Positions 29,203-41,200 are shown, numbered from the stretch's first letter. The stretch is 64,000 bases of DNA from Arabidopsis thaliana (GCF_000001735.4 NC_003074.8:20219261-20283260), one strand, 5' to 3'. A program made the numbers and translations. Notes: generated by a model not told the origin, from the sequence alone.

Positions 29203-30810
29203 CTATGCAGTTGACACTGCGTTGTTACTGTTGTTGTTGCTGCTGCTGCTGCTTTCATCATTTTGTTCGTTCTCACCGGACATTTCCTCGAGAGACTTGC
29301 CTTTAGATTCAGGAACCAACAGTGTAAAAACCATCCCCAAAAGATTAACCACACCCAAAACAATGAGGGAGTTCTTGACTCCAATACCTGGAGGATATCC
29401 ATGCTCTGTCTTGGTCTTGTCAGGACTTTGTGCTAAGTACAAGAACCCAAACGCACCAACCATTGCTCCTAATTTTCCAGAAGCCGCGGAAATTCCATGG
29501 CAGGTTGATCTAAACCTAGCCGGGAAGATCTCAGCGGGCACAACGAAAGTTGTTGCATTAGGTCCAAAGTTGGCGAAGAAGAATGTTAGAGAGTACATAG
29601 CAACGAATCCGATTCTGTTCTCCTTGTGAGTCCAATGGTCGTAAGGAATGGCGAGAGCGAACATAAAGACGGTCATAAAGAAGAAACCCATCATCTGTAT
29701 CGCAAATCTACCAATGACGTCAATAAAGGCCACTGTGAACCAGTAACCAGGTACCGTGCTACACAAGGCGATTAGGGTTTGTGCACGTGCAATCTTGAAA
29801 ACCTCTTGAATTGCGTTCATTGTCTGAGCCGGAGGGATCCATCCGATTGCGCTGAAAATATCTTTCTGGAATAGGTTCTGACTGTAGAAGGCGATGTCGA
29901 GTAGGAACCATGTGCTTGTAGTTCCTAGCAAATGAAGGCCATGGCGTTTCATGAATTCCTTGGAAAACAAGCCAAAGGAATTGGACTTATCTTCAGTTCC
30001 CTGCTGCTCTGCTTCGATCTCCACTTGCAAAACCTTAGACATGTTTGAAGCCGCTAGTTTCGCGTCCTTGGCCACAAGAGCCGTGTACCGGGCAGTCTCA
30101 GGCATCTTGGACCTTGAGTAATACGTCATCGCTGCAGGCAAAGCACCCACCATCAGTATGATCCGCCACACATAATCCGCCTGAGGAACCGTGGATGCCA
30201 AGGCATCTATTTGATAGGTTGGAGCTGGAAATTTAGCCTCGAAAGCGGCAGACACGATGATGGCAAAAATCCCCCCGGTCAAGATTCCAAACCCTTGCAT
30301 AGCAAAAACGGCGGCTATAAACGCACCACGGGTCTTTTTATTAGCGTATTCAGACATAATCGTGGCGGATAACGGATAATCACCACCAATGCCGAAACCA
30401 AGCCAGAACCGGAAGAAACATAGTGTAGTCATCACTGTTTTTGGGTTACTCCCAAAGGATAGACCCGAAGCGATGGAACAAAGAACCATGACCATGAGGG
30501 TCATACCGTAAACTTTTTTCCTCCCAAGCTTGTCACCGAGCCAGCCAAAGAAGAGCTGGCCTGCGAGTGTACCGCAGAAGGCGACTCCATTAACAGCGGC
30601 TGAGACGTTTGGTGGCAGCGTTCCTGGCTTCTCTGAGCCGTCCACGTGATAGTAAATACGGCCAAGAAGCTTTGTGACGAGTGAGATACAAAAAAGGTCG
30701 TAAGCGTCGGTGAAGAATCCCATTCCGGCGATTATAATCGCCGTGAAATGGTACCATTGCGTTTTGGCGACGTCGAGTGCGTTTAGCACGTTTAGTTGAT
30801 CTCCTGCCAT
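29203..30810 (-). CDS. PHT1;7: High-affinity phosphate:H+ symporter, PHT1 family
   Basis: One uninterrupted coding exon gives 535 residues from the ATG at 30810 ([20 protein letters not shown]). The frame extends 14 codons upstream but opens with GTG. The protein belongs to the major facilitator superfamily and takes up phosphate with protons at the plasma membrane. Twelve hydrophobic segments in two groups of six are separated by a charged loop at about 230-290. Visible family marks are [13 protein letters not shown] in helix 1, [14 protein letters not shown] between helices 2 and 3, and the PHT1 signature [17 protein letters not shown] near 145. The C-terminal tail is hydrophilic with S and N runs. 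A probable 5' untranslated intron ends at about 30837. Two P1BS motifs lie upstream. Assignment to member 7 is from memory of the locus. Confidence 0.9.
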   Translation of the reverse strand: MAGDQLNVLNALDVAKTQWYHFTAIIIAGMGFFTDAYDLFCISLVTKLLGRIYYHVDGSEKPGTLPPNVSAAVNGVAFCGTLAGQLFFGWLGDKLGRKKVYGMTLMVMVLCSIASGLSFGSNPKTVMTTLCFFRFWLGFGIGGDYPLSATIMSEYANKKTRGAFIAAVFAMQGFGILTGGIFAIIVSAAFEAKFPAPTYQIDALASTVPQADYVWRIILMVGALPAAMTYYSRSKMPETARYTALVAKDAKLAASNMSKVLQVEIEAEQQGTEDKSNSFGLFSKEFMKRHGLHLLGTTSTWFLLDIAFYSQNLFQKDIFSAIGWIPPAQTMNAIQEVFKIARAQTLIALCSTVPGYWFTVAFIDVIGRFAIQMMGFFFMTVFMFALAIPYDHWTHKENRIGFVAMYSLTFFFANFGPNATTFVVPAEIFPARFRSTCHGISAASGKLGAMVGAFGFLYLAQSPDKTKTEHGYPPGIGVKNSLIVLGVVNLLGMVFTLLVPESKGKSLEEMSGENEQNDESSSSSNNNSNNAVSTA

Positions 30811-31800
30811 TGCTCTCTTTCTCTTTTCCTCTGCGTTAATATTAAGTAACACATATTAAGTAATCAGTATCAAATTCATATACATAAGCTGGTTTCAGAC
30901 ACGTTTTATATGCAGAAAATAAACTATAGTAAAATTTTAATCTATAATCATCAAAAAGGTTTAAAAACTCGTCAAATTCATCAATTTTTATATCTTTTTG
31001 GCGTAAGTATTTGTAAAGGTTGACTTGACGCGTGGGAAATGAAAAACGGGACACGAAGTAAGATGGTGACGCACACCGACAAAAGATTTGATCATATTCC
31101 ATAATGTACAGTTCAATGACAGTCAAAACTTTCCTTTAAATCACAAAATATTTCAGACCACTTATCTTGTTTTTGTTCCAAGAATGTGCCAAAATAAACT
31201 GATCCAAGAAAGAAAGTTGTAAACGAATTAAGTTTCAATCTCAGAACTTCAACAACAAAAAAGCTGTATAATCATAGTTTACTGAACAATTTTGTAAAAG
31301 ACGATTTGAGTTTTAGCTTCCACATACATATTGTCGTCTATCAAAACATTGATCAGGTATCATAGAAAATGTTTCTTAGGAAACTACTCTATTTAATAGA
31401 CATAACACAAACACATGCTACACAACAGACACAAAAGCTATATAATTTATAAACAACACTAACCAGACGCTTGCATAACCTCATTTCTCATTCAACAACA
31501 AGTCATAATAAAAGTTAATAAAAGATTCAATAGCACATAGTTATGAAGAAGACATTAACTTACAGAAAGTTTTTTTTGTTTTTTTGCTTACTTTCTCGCA
31601 AACAATCTCTAATATGGGATTGTCTTAAAGAAAGAAAAAAGAAGAAGAAGAGAAGAGTATTAGTTTGTTTGTTTGTTGTTTCTTCAGAAACTGTAAGAGA
31701 GAAAGAAAGAAGAAATGGTGTTGTGAAAATGAAAAAGAGGCAGCGTCGGGAACGGCTACTTATACGTAATCATATTTCTGTTTTTGTTTTGACATATTCT
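30811..31800 (-). other. Probable PHT1;7 leader exon, leader intron and core promoter
   Basis: On the minus strand a CAG acceptor at about 30838 precedes the leader just before the ATG, and a GTAAGTT donor begins at 31563. Together they suggest a 5' untranslated intron of about 725 bases, with a leader exon near 31740-31564 and a TATA-like TATAAG near 31760. All inferred from splice signals only. Confidence 0.4.
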
Positions 31801-31804
31801 TGTG

Positions 31805-31812
31805 GTATATTC
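31805..31812. promoter_or_regulatory. P1BS element (PHR1 binding site), proximal
   Basis: GTATATTC fits the palindromic GNATATNC motif bound by PHR1 during phosphate starvation. It sits just upstream of the inferred PHT1;7 transcription start. Confidence 0.6.
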
Positions 31813-32002
31813 TTCTGACAACGACGTCGCTTTTATTTCTTCTATTTGACTACTTCTCCTCCACCTTATTTTTACTTCTTTTAGGAGACACTATTGGTTC
31901 TGTTTTGCTGTTAATTTTTTTTCTGTTTTGGAAATTGTTTTACTGTCTATTCGAATTCTTAAGACTTACGGTTACAAGAAGTCGTTTTTAAGTAATAATT
32001 TC

Positions 32003-32010
32003 GAATATTC
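32003..32010. promoter_or_regulatory. P1BS element (PHR1 binding site), distal
   Basis: GAATATTC is a perfect palindrome fitting GNATATNC, 198 bases beyond the proximal site. Paired P1BS sites are typical of PHT1 promoters. Confidence 0.6.
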
Positions 32011-32555
32011 TTTGGGGAAAAAATAAGATTCAGACTTCAGACACATGATGAGCTGTTATTTTTATTTTTTTGGTAATAAGTGCAGAATTTGCAAGATATT
32101 ATTTTGCCATAAAGAGTAGAAAATTGGAAATTGATTCGTTTTAACCCCAGTCTTCTGTGTTTTCTTACATACATTATTTTGTATAACCGTTTTTTAAAAA
32201 CGTTGAATTTCCCAGAAGTATTTGTAAATATAGTAAAATTCATATTATAAACTAAAGAAGAAAATGATGACAAAATAATAAATAAATTCAGTGAAATTTA
32301 AAATAAAAATGTAAAAAAACTTTAACACTTTAAAAATTCAGTGTTATTTGACACAAAATCTTCTATCAATAGGAATACAAATTGTTTTTTTTTCTTTGAT
32401 CGTTCATAAAACGACGTAGTACCAATTTATGGTTAAGAAAAATAGCGGGAACCAACGTTTAGAATCGGTTTGAGTGACGTGGCAAATATGGGCCCACAGC
32501 TATAGATTGCCTTCTTCTTCTTCCACCTCTTGACCCTTCCTTTAATGAGAGCTCA

Positions 32556-32564
32556 AAACCCTAA
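32556..32564 (+). promoter_or_regulatory. Telo-box upstream of CDT1
   Basis: AAACCCTAA lies 61 bases before the CDT1 ATG. A near-match to an E2F site (GTTCCCGC on the minus strand, 32445-32452) lies about 110 bases further upstream. Confidence 0.5.
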
Positions 32565-32624
32565 TTTCTATTAGCCGTTACGCTCTCTAACTTCACATCA
32601 CTTCCCTAATCTCTCTTTTCAGCA

Positions 32625-34771
32625 ATGAGCTCGTCGTCTAAAATTGATTCAGAGAAGCCAGTTATGGTTTCCGAGTCACTATTTTCTACCAAGACTCCTA
32701 TCAAAACCGTTAAAAGGCAGATCTTTTCTTCGTCCCCAAAACCTGAATCTGTTATAAAATTGCCCGAAAGGTGAGATTGATTGATTGATTTGTTCATACA
32801 CTTTTCTCAAATTTGGACTATTCTTTCAATTTTGTTGATTTTTTTATTGGCATTACAGGTTCGAGATTTTGGAGGAATTTTTCAATGGTTTGGATACTGC
32901 AATTAGGCTGCTTAAATTAAAGGGTTCGTCAACGACATACGCTAATATATGTCCCAAGATCGAGTATCTTACTAATCGGTAAAGTCATTGACTTTCACGC
33001 TTCTTGTTTAAACGGATTCTGTTGAATCTTGAGAGTTTAAAGGATTAAACTTTTTGATGCATATGATCAATCGTGTGTGTGTGTGTGTTGTTTGATTGTA
33101 TTTGCTTAATGTTGTTTGGGTCTACAGGATCTTCTCGTATGATCATTTGGCTCAGATGAAGCATATTTATCCGGAAGCTATTGAACTAAAGAGAGTTTTG
33201 AAGTTTGTTGAAGACACTTGTTGTATGAAACCTAGGCTTCATATTAAATTAAATACCGATGCAATTGTAGTTGAGGATACCATTTGTGGAACTAAATACA
33301 TGGAACTTAGAAAGGTGTTTCACTCAAAGCTTGTAGATTTTCGCAAAGCTCATCCTAAGGTACATTATTAGGCTTATCTAATCTATTAATTAGTTGTAGC
33401 TTTTTGAATAATGCTTTTATATCTGATGGATTCTCCATCTATTGTTTTCTGTATGCAGGACGAAATTCCGAAAGAACTGCTTCCTGAACCATTCAATTCT
33501 CCTCAAAGGGATAGTTATTCAGGTATAGTAAGCGTAGGCTTAGGAGAACCTAAACTTGAAGTTGGAGGGTTTGATGTTCATATGGAGGAGATAGAGCAAG
33601 AAGAACAAGATGTTAACAAAGTCATTCCTGATTCTACTTTGTCACACATAGAATCAAGAATAGTTGAAACCCCAGTCAAAGATTTATCCACTCCCTCCAA
33701 AGACTTGTCCACGCCAATCCGGCTCATGAGTGCTACACCGACGTTGCAGCTATCTAAAAGATGTATTGAGTTGACTCCAGAGGGTGGTGATGATAACTCT
33801 CTTAGATCAACAAATAGTCTAGCAAGGGGTCCATCTCGCAGTCTGAATTTTGATACTTTTGAGGAAGATGCAATTGAGAAAGATGATATTGGTAACGAAT
33901 CTGATGATAAAGGAATCAACTATGAAGAAGATGGCCTTCTCCAGTCAGTAAAAGGTCCATCTCGCAGTTTGAATTTTGACACTCTTGAGGAAGAAACAAT
34001 TGTGAAAGATGACATTAGTAACGAATCTGGTGATGAAAAAAGCAACTATGAAGGTGATAATGCTTCTGATGATGATAGCCTCCTTCAGTCAGTAAGTGAT
34101 GCTTTTTCCTGCAACAATTTTGCTTTCACATTGTTTCCGGATATATTCGTTTTCAGTTGCAAACAGACATCCTTACTTACCATTGTGTGTGTGTTTGTGT
34201 CTTGCAGATGATAGAGAGACCAAAGACTGAACCCGAGAAGCACAATTTGCCACAGCTTGTTAATTTGATTCATAGAGTGTTTCACTCAACAAATCGGACA
34301 GTCATCACGAAGGAGGAGCTTCTTTACAAGATTATTGCAAACCAAATCAATATAACTGATAGAAGTAGGGACAGTTAATATTGAATGTTTGATAATTTCC
34401 CTGCCTTTTCTTCCTTGACAGGCTCACAGTTTCTTTCTTACTTGCATTGCCAGGGGAAGTGGAAGAACAATTAAGTCTGATGTTGCAATTGGTCCCGGAT
34501 TGGATATCTGAAACAAAAGCATCTTCTGGGGATCTTCTTGTTCGGTGAGTATGTTCCACCAAAAATGATTATGATTTTCTTTATTTGGCTCTAAGTTTCA
34601 CAAATGAAACAAAAAAATACATTTTGTATTGAAAATATCTAATTTGCTTCTTGAGGCTCTAATACTGGTATATCTTTTGCTTTTTGCAGCATCAATAAAA
34701 TGTCGACTGCCGAAACAGTACGTGCAAGACTTGAAGAAGCAACTTCACATGACATTTCACTTATCTACTGA
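32625..34771 (+). CDS. CDT1B: DNA replication licensing factor CDT1 homolog
   Basis: Seven exons (32625-32770, 32859-32978, 33128-33359, 33459-34091, 34208-34364, 34454-34544, 34690-34771) join to 486 residues. The protein loads MCM helicases onto origins with ORC and CDC6 in G1. The N-terminus is basic with KTPIKTVKRQIF, a possible CDK/cyclin contact. A winged-helix domain of the CDT1 central fold covers about residues 45-165 (RFEILEEFFNGLDTAIRLLKLKG, then YDHLAQMKHIYPEAIELKR). Exon 4 encodes a disordered, acidic linker containing two copies of a GPSRSLNFDT(F/L)EE(D/E) phrase. The C-terminal winged helix for MCM contact is in exons 5-7 (LPQLVNLIHRVFHSTNRTVITKEELLYKI). Arabidopsis has two CDT1 genes; the assignment to CDT1B is from memory. 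It shares a divergent promoter with PHT1;7. Confidence 0.92.
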
Positions 34772-35591
34772 AAAACCATAAAACTGAAACTTTTTTTTGT
34801 GTTTTCATCCTCTTCACCAATTCAGTTATCATTATTCTTCACAAATATCTTCTTTCTAAGCTGGTCCAACCTATAAACTTGTAACATTCGTTTTACATAA
34901 TTCGAGAATAATCAGGAGACAAAACACCATTTGATGATTATTAATTCTACTACATGCAGAAGAACTGTATTTGTTGTTAACTGTGGTCTGTGGATACCAA
35001 TTTAAGAAGCTCTTGCTACAGAGAAAAATGTGTAAGACTCAGATTGAGAATAAGGTTTGGCAAAGGAACAAGATTCGCTAGGTCTTCGTCGAATCGACAA
35101 ATTTTGAAAAGAGTAGTACTAAAGCAAAAGAACAAAACCAAAGGGAAACACAGTCATCACTCTCCAATCATATGACATCTTAGAAGATAGATTGAGAAGT
35201 GTTTGAATGTAAAGGTAAATGAACCATACACTTTTGAAAGAAAAGATTCTAGCTCATCTTAAAATAATTAGATTGTTAAAAGGATTAAACATTTGAAACC
35301 GAAAAGCATACTCTAAAAATAAAGATAGTGATTGTTCTTTCTTTCTATATTACTCGAAGAAAGTATTTGTCCTTTGCAATGATGTTTAAGATGTTGATAT
35401 CATACCCAAGGTTACAGTATAAATTAGTTTTATTAACCCAAAAAAAGAATTAAAAAAAAATGTTAGTCTTGAATATGATTAGATTATAGTGTTTGTTTCA
35501 TAAATGGTTATGAAAATTAGTTCATAAGACGTTATTCTTCTACAATCTATAGTCACAATATATACACAAAAGAGAACTCTTTCAGATTTTC
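34772..35591. other. Convergent 3' flanks of CDT1B and AMP1
   Basis: About 820 bases between facing stop codons. AT-rich, with small open frames but none recognised. Confidence 0.55.
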
Positions 35592-38555
35592 TCATGTGAA
35601 ACCTCCTTTAAGAGCTTTGCTTGCTCTCTGAATCGCTCTTGCGACTCTCCATATCTCGTGCTCAATTATTCCCTCTGATGCGTTCATCGCAATGGCATCT
35701 GCTATTCCCGGGAAGAATCCTAGCTTGCTCTCTGGCTCAGCCGCCGGTCCATACACCTATGCATAAAACACAAACAAGGTCTCATGAGGTTTGCAAAATT
35801 GGTGAAAATCTGACTGAATAAAAAAGTTTTACTCACAAGATGCTTGAACCATTCCTTCCCTTTGATCCCTTCTGCATCCAAAAACCCTCTTTCTACAAGC
35901 ATCAACCTGTCATTTAGCTCTCTTCTCTTCGCCGCTGCTGCTACATCATTTTTGCTATATGATTTTCCCTTTAACTTCTGCAAATCAATCACCAAAACAT
36001 GTATAGGTGAGACAAAGAAGCAAAAGATTGAGGTTATACGTTAATTAGCAAAACCATTAGAAACCTTTGCTTCATCTGCGGCTTCTTTGGCAACCAAAGA
36101 GAACTCTTGTATCGCCATGCTTAAGGGATTTACAGAGACTTTCCCTTCTAAGAGCTTGCTCAGTTTATCTCTATGTGCCTGAATCATTACACAAAACATA
36201 AACTCAGTTTTCCTACTATTCTACGTATAAAAGGTGTGAGTAAAAGAAATCTACCTGCAATTGGTCTGCATAAGAGATGTAATCGAATGGTATGAGTGGC
36301 TCATCAGCCAAGAGAATTCCTAAAAGTCCCCAAATTCCAGCCACTGATAAATATAGAAAGCAAAGAAGAGAGAGTGAATTCTCTTCATAACATCCATGAA
36401 AAACAGAACAAATAACTAAAAGATAATAATAGATCAAAAGAGAGAAGTGAAATCTTTACTAGCAACATGACGGTGAAACAATGGATCTGCGTTGTGGATC
36501 ATCCAATCATAGGAGTCAAATGCAGTGTGATAGACAGGATAATCTGAAAGAAAGGATAAACAACATACATTATTGGTATTACTTGCATTAAAACATCACA
36601 TTATAGAATATTTTGCAAGACTTAAGGAATCATGTTCTCATTGACCTGCTCCATAGTACATGTCTATAGACGGTATCCCGGCATGATGAAGAAAACCGGA
36701 AAAATCAGAATCTACTCTACTTAGCCTCTGAATCTGCAGTTCATTAAAACATTACATAGTTTTACATTACAAAGACAATGTATGAGCTCTTTTGAATAGT
36801 CTACTCACAATGTTATTTTGAGACTTAAATGTCTCTTCCACTGTCAAGCCTACTGCATCAGGATCCTGTACCTGACCACGCATAGATGAATACGAGAGAC
36901 TAAGACATTTCCTACGAGTATAAGTTTTCAACAACGCTTGAGAATGCCCCGGTTATTAGTATTCTTACCAGCTTCAAGACATCGACAAGAAGACCGTCTA
37001 ATTGAGGAGTTGCACCAGCAAAAAAACCAGAGCCTTGGACTGCACAATCTACATTAAGATAAGCAACAGCACTTGCACCTAAGTTAAGAACATTTTCTTC
37101 AATCCATTCAGTTGATCCAATCTATACAACAAAAAAGAGAACACAAGTAATTTAGTGAAGCATCATATATAGATTCAACTTTTCGAAGTTACTAATTTAC
37201 TAACCATTCCAAATTCTTCTGCATCCCAACTACAAAGGAGAATGGTCCTACGTGGTCTCCAACCAGATTTAAGCAAAAGAGCAAATCGTCGACTAATGTC
37301 AAGTAAAGCAGAAGTTCCACTGTTTGGATCAACAGCTCCATATGTCCATGCATCTCTATGGTTCCCAAGTATCACATACCTATCCGCTTCTTCACTCCCT
37401 CTTATTGTAACCACAACATTGTTAATTTTCTTCATTTTCATCTCCCCCTACAATTTAAAGAAGTAACACACACAAGAAGTAACGAAAATTAATCACATAA
37501 TTAAGAAATATAACGGAAAATTACAAAAGTCAAACCAAAGAAAACATAACGGAAATGCAAAATTCTAGTTAACTAACCTGAAACGTCATGTTAATAACCA
37601 TCCGTCCAGGGCCAACCCGTTGACCCGGTCCGACACGACCCGAATTCCGCCACTCCAACGGAGCTCTAGCACCGCCCAGAGAAGCCAAAATGATCTCAGC
37701 ATTACGAAGAGACAAAGGCAAAGATGGGATTTTGGGAAATCTCCGAGTGACCAATTCGTCATCCAAGCTCAGTTTTTCTCCTCCGACAACTCCGGGCCAA
37801 CCCGGGCTAACCGGATCTCCGATTCCTCTCATAACCGTACCTCTCTCAATCCCGCCAAATCCACCACCGTCATTCTCGGCGTATATTAGCACTCCCAGCG
37901 CACCTTTAGCTTCTGCTATTTTCACAATTGCTCCTCTTCCCAAGTTTTCACCTTTCCTCGCTAAAACCACACACCCTTTAACGCTCACACCAATAGACTC
38001 AAGCGCATGATAGTCTCTCTCCTCGCCGTGATTCACGAAAACCACGTTACCTTGCGCCGACCCAGATGGAGAATAAGCGTGGTAAGGCCTAACGACCGGA
38101 GAGTCTCCGGGAACGTCGTTTAAGTCAAACTCAAGAGTCGTCGTGTTGCTAAAACTTGCCGTGACGGAGATGTGCGTAGGATAAGATAAGAGAGCTTCGT
38201 ATTCGGCGACATGGGTCTCAAGTCCGAGGCTTTGGAAATGGTTAAAGACGTAGTGAAGTGTGTCTAAAGAGGGTTTAGTTCCGGCGAGGTGAGGATGACG
38301 GGTCAATTCACGGAGGTAAGAGGAGATGGTGGCGTTAGAAGCAGAGGAGAGGAAGAGGCGGCGGAGACGAAGGGCATTATAGGCATTTCGAGAAAATAGA
38401 AGAGGAGGAGTAACGGCGTCTGGATGATGGAGAGTGTAGAAAGTGGCGACGAAAAGAACGATGACGAAGAGGAAAGAACAGAGAGGCGGCGGTTGTCGGA
38501 AAGGGATTATAGATATTCCGGTAACGGTGGGTCTGGTGGTGAGAGGTTGTGACAT
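35592..38555 (-). CDS. AMP1: Glutamate-carboxypeptidase-II-like membrane protein AMP1
   Basis: Ten exons (38555-37578, 37447-37205, 37121-36969, 36871-36809, 36733-36646, 36543-36460, 36343-36255, 36178-36065, 35977-35837, 35756-35592) join to 705 residues. One N-terminal membrane anchor (about 25-43, [16 protein letters not shown]) is followed by a protease-associated domain and an M28 metallopeptidase domain. Zinc and catalytic residues align with the human enzyme: His in GNHRDAW, bridging Asp in AVDPNSG, Glu-Glu in SWDAEEFG, Asp in YLNVDCA and His in [10 protein letters not shown]. The transferrin-receptor-like dimerisation domain is C-terminal. Loss in Arabidopsis enlarges meristems and raises cytokinin; the protein acts at the ER, including in microRNA-mediated translational repression. 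The physiological substrate is not evident from sequence. Confidence 0.96.
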
Positions 38556-39861
38556 TGCAGAGAGAGAGAGAGAGTAAATTGTTTTAGTAAGTATAGTGGC
38601 TGATGAGCCAAAGTATTTATTATGAAATAATCTTCAGTCTCATTTTTACGTTTTTGTCTTCTTTGTCTTTATGAGTATTTTTGTCTTGGTCAAAACTCTG
38701 TTTATTAATCTCTTTTTCATCAACCTCCGAGAAATAATAACAAAGACTAATTCTTTGTGTAATTACGAGAAACTAGAATTTCAACAGAGTCAGCAATCTA
38801 AGAAACTAGAATTTGAAAACCTTTTTCCCCCACTAAATTACTGAGCTTAGTGGAATGATGAAAAGCTGCGATATTGACGAACCAAAAATGAAAATGTGTA
38901 TTGTTTGATTGAGTAGTAGTGGGTGGCCAAAATACTATTTTTCTTCGTTTGAGTATCATTTTCAGTTTGTTTTAATTCGTTTTTATATCACTCGATGATG
39001 TATTGGGTCGTATTTGACATATTCCATTTTAGATTTATCATAATTAAACATTAGCATATCACTCGATCGTGATATATATTCTCCATTGTGATTATCATAT
39101 GTTTTCCCTCATTGTCATTAATTATTTAAAGTGAAGGCAGCGTTGAAGGACAAGAGGAGACACGAGACTGAGAACGGTGTTGGGACTTGGGACATCGAGA
39201 TCGATAATTTTATCAATCTCGTGGAGGTATCCTCCAAACATGAATTTAATTATTTTTCGTCCAAAGCTATATATATATATGCATGCATTGATGAACTTCA
39301 AGTCCAGAACTTGTTACGTTTCGTTTTGCATGATGTACACATATCCAGTTTTTTTGAAGAAAATAGAATTGGATTTACATTAGAAACTACCAACTATTTG
39401 AACAAATGATGAGCACGCAATAAAAATGATAACCATGAAAAGCTTTTGTCTTTATGCATTTGATTCATTTGGTCGGACCTATTGTCTGTATGCATACTTA
39501 CATAATAGTACATTATAATCCACTCAGAATTGACTAGAAAGAAAAAAAATGCTTTATAAAAAAATGGAATTATCTCTTATCTATTTTTATTATTCACTAT
39601 AGATTTTTTGTTGTCGCCTAATTCAATACAGACTATAATTTGTTCAAATGACCCAAATAAAAATTTTGGTTTGTCAGTTTTGGTTCCTTCTATGTTTTAG
39701 GGACACAGATAAACTTTAGCAGGAGTATCTAAGTATAACCCCATCCATAAGATAATTTACATCTAGTCGTCGCCTATGCTCCATATATTTTCACTATGAA
39801 AATAAGATCTTAAATTTTTTAAATGTACTTCTTCTCAAAAGAGTGGGAATTTCATGGAATG
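38556..39861. other. AMP1 promoter and low-gene-density spacer
   Basis: A GA repeat lies just upstream of the AMP1 ATG. The rest is AT-rich. A coding-like island at 39131-39225 is described separately. Confidence 0.55.
39131..39225 (+). pseudogene. Possible exon remnant (unidentified)
   Basis: Some 95 bases with codon-like, less AT-rich sequence read KAALKDKRRHETENGVGTW and onwards to a GT dinucleotide (GTATCC) after ATCTCGTGGAG. It has no ATG of its own and no downstream partner exon that I can join. It could be a captured gene fragment. Parent gene not recognised. Confidence 0.3.
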
Positions 39862-39878
39862 ATTGAGGTAATTATAAA
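39862..39878 (+). repeat. Left target-site duplication of the retroposed insertion
   Basis: ATTGAGGTAATTATAAA is repeated exactly at 41201-41217, directly after the poly(A) tract. Seventeen bases is typical of LINE-machinery insertions. Confidence 0.93.
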
Positions 39879-39998
39879 AAAATCCTTTTTCTCTCTCAAC
39901 TTGACGACTAGGGTTTCTTCTTCTCCTTGCCGCCGTTGGTGTGGCCTCTCGCCCACCGGCGAGAATCTTCCTCTTTCTCCCTCCTCTTCCTTTCTTCT

Positions 39999-41162
39999 AT
40001 GGCTTTAGTGATGCTTGCTCGGGCTCCTGCTCCACCTTTGCTCCTCCCTTCTCCGAATCCGCCGCCGTGTGCTCTACCGCAAGATTTGACCAGTTTGGTC
40101 TCTCCTTCTGAACCTCCCGACCCTCCAGACCCACCAGACTATCTCGTTGGAGCTTCCAACTCCTTTCTCTCGATTTTGTTGTTGAGGTCTTCAGATCTAG
40201 GATCAGATCTTGTTCAGGCTTTGAGCCCTCTAGATCTGGGTTTTGCTTTACGATCTATTACTGCTGTGTGCAGTTCGTGGTACCAAGTATTTCCTCTCGC
40301 TTGTTTGGAGCTTTGGTTCTCTATTCCACACCTCTCTCATCCTCTAGTCACTCTATCAAAAGGTTTTGTCTCTCTGAAAGGTAGTAATTTCTTTGAATTT
40401 TTTACCTTCTTTTGGAACATGCCTTCGTTTATACTTCAGTTCCCTCACCATGAGGATGTGATGATTTCTACTAGTTTTAGGCTGGTTTTACCTCAGTATG
40501 AGGCTGTTATGATCTTGCTTAAGCTCAAGTTGTTCTTACCTCATTATGAGGATGTGTTGTTTTCGATTGGACTTCGAATTCAGCTTCTTTTACCTCAGTA
40601 TGAGGTTGGTTTGATTCTGTATAAGCTTAGGCTTCTCTTACCTCATTATGAGGATGTTATTCAAAAACTTTGGTTAAGAGCAATTCATGTTATTGTTTCT
40701 TTGGTTTGGTTTCTTGAAATTTCACGCAGGATAAAGGAAAAGACATATGACGTCTTAACAAGAAATGATCTTGGGTCTTGGACTCCAGATTTGTTCATCG
40801 AGAAGTGGTGGTTTTCGCAACCCCACACCTCTCCGAAGTTGAGGTTTTTCTCACATCTCGTAGGCTCAAGAAGTTGGTGCTTTGTCGCCTATGCTATCGT
40901 AGCCGTATTTCATGATGCGTTTTATCCACTAGAGGATGTTGCATCTCCGGACAGCAGATCACCAAGTGTGCTCTCTTATTTCCGAAAGCTCATCTCATGT
41001 TTCAGCACTATTGGTGTCTCCAACTTTAGTTGCTTAACTGTTATGTATGTTTTTATCTTTTTCTTTCGTGCTTTCCGTATGCCATTTGTAGCAGTGGTTT
41101 CTTTGGCCTTTGTAGCATCTTTGATGTACTTGTTGAACCATTTCTCCATTGTTGGAGAGTAG
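39999..41162 (+). CDS. Hypothetical membrane protein carried by the retroposon
   Basis: A single open frame of 387 residues starts at the first in-frame ATG (39999); the frame is open a little further 5' but begins there with TTG. The N-terminus is proline-rich with the tandem phrase [10 protein letters not shown] near residues 40-49. The middle holds about five copies of a 16-residue repeat (pattern LPxYEdvxxxxkLrL). The C-terminal third has two or three hydrophobic segments ([33 protein letters not shown]). No enzymatic motif is seen. The frame may be an intact retrocopy, an element ORF or chance survival. I recall an annotated locus here (At3g54730) of unknown function. Confidence 0.5.
   Translation: MALVMLARAPAPPLLLPSPNPPPCALPQDLTSLVSPSEPPDPPDPPDYLVGASNSFLSILLLRSSDLGSDLVQALSPLDLGFALRSITAVCSSWYQVFPLACLELWFSIPHLSHPLVTLSKGFVSLKGSNFFEFFTFFWNMPSFILQFPHHEDVMISTSFRLVLPQYEAVMILLKLKLFLPHYEDVLFSIGLRIQLLLPQYEVGLILYKLRLLLPHYEDVIQKLWLRAIHVIVSLVWFLEISRRIKEKTYDVLTRNDLGSWTPDLFIEKWWFSQPHTSPKLRFFSHLVGSRSWCFVAYAIVAVFHDAFYPLEDVASPDSRSPSVLSYFRKLISCFSTIGVSNFSCLTVMYVFIFFFRAFRMPFVAVVSLAFVASLMYLLNHFSIVGE
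40442..40690 (+). repeat. Five-copy ~48-base imperfect tandem repeat inside the retroposon ORF
   Basis: Units start near 40442, 40491, 40539, 40593 and 40641, each around a TTACCTCA(G/T)TATGAGG core (the first is TCACCATGAGG). Spacings are about 49, 48, 54 and 48, all preserving frame. Units alternate between PQYE and PHYED versions, so a two-unit repeat was probably duplicated. Confidence 0.85.
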
Positions 41163-41200
41163 AATCATTTATAAAAAGCTAGTTTGACCAAAAAAAAAAA

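Larger units (their letters stand above)
39879..41200 (+). mobile_element. Poly(A)-tailed retroposon (LINE-mobilised), about 1.32 kb
   Basis: The segment is flanked by a perfect 17-base direct repeat and ends in eleven A residues at 41190-41200, the hallmarks of target-primed reverse transcription. Its 5' end looks like a transcript leader (CT-rich, with a GGGTTTCTTCTTCTCC segment). It has no reverse transcriptase, so it is non-autonomous: a retrocopy of a cellular transcript, a 5' ORF of a LINE, or a Sadhu-like retroposon. I cannot tell which. The intact duplication suggests a fairly recent insertion. Confidence 0.88.

Noticed and set aside
29222-29629. Plus-strand open frame of 135 codons
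   Set aside because: It lies fully inside the PHT1;7 coding exon on the other strand and starts with a leucine run from the antisense of its S/N-rich tail.
31543-31818. Plus-strand frame of 91 codons near the PHT1;7 leader
   Set aside because: Lys/Arg-rich from purine tracts; it coincides with the inferred minus-strand leader exon and has no coding pattern.
33073-33088. (GT)n run in CDT1B intron 2
   Set aside because: An ordinary microsatellite well away from the splice sites, with no sign of function.
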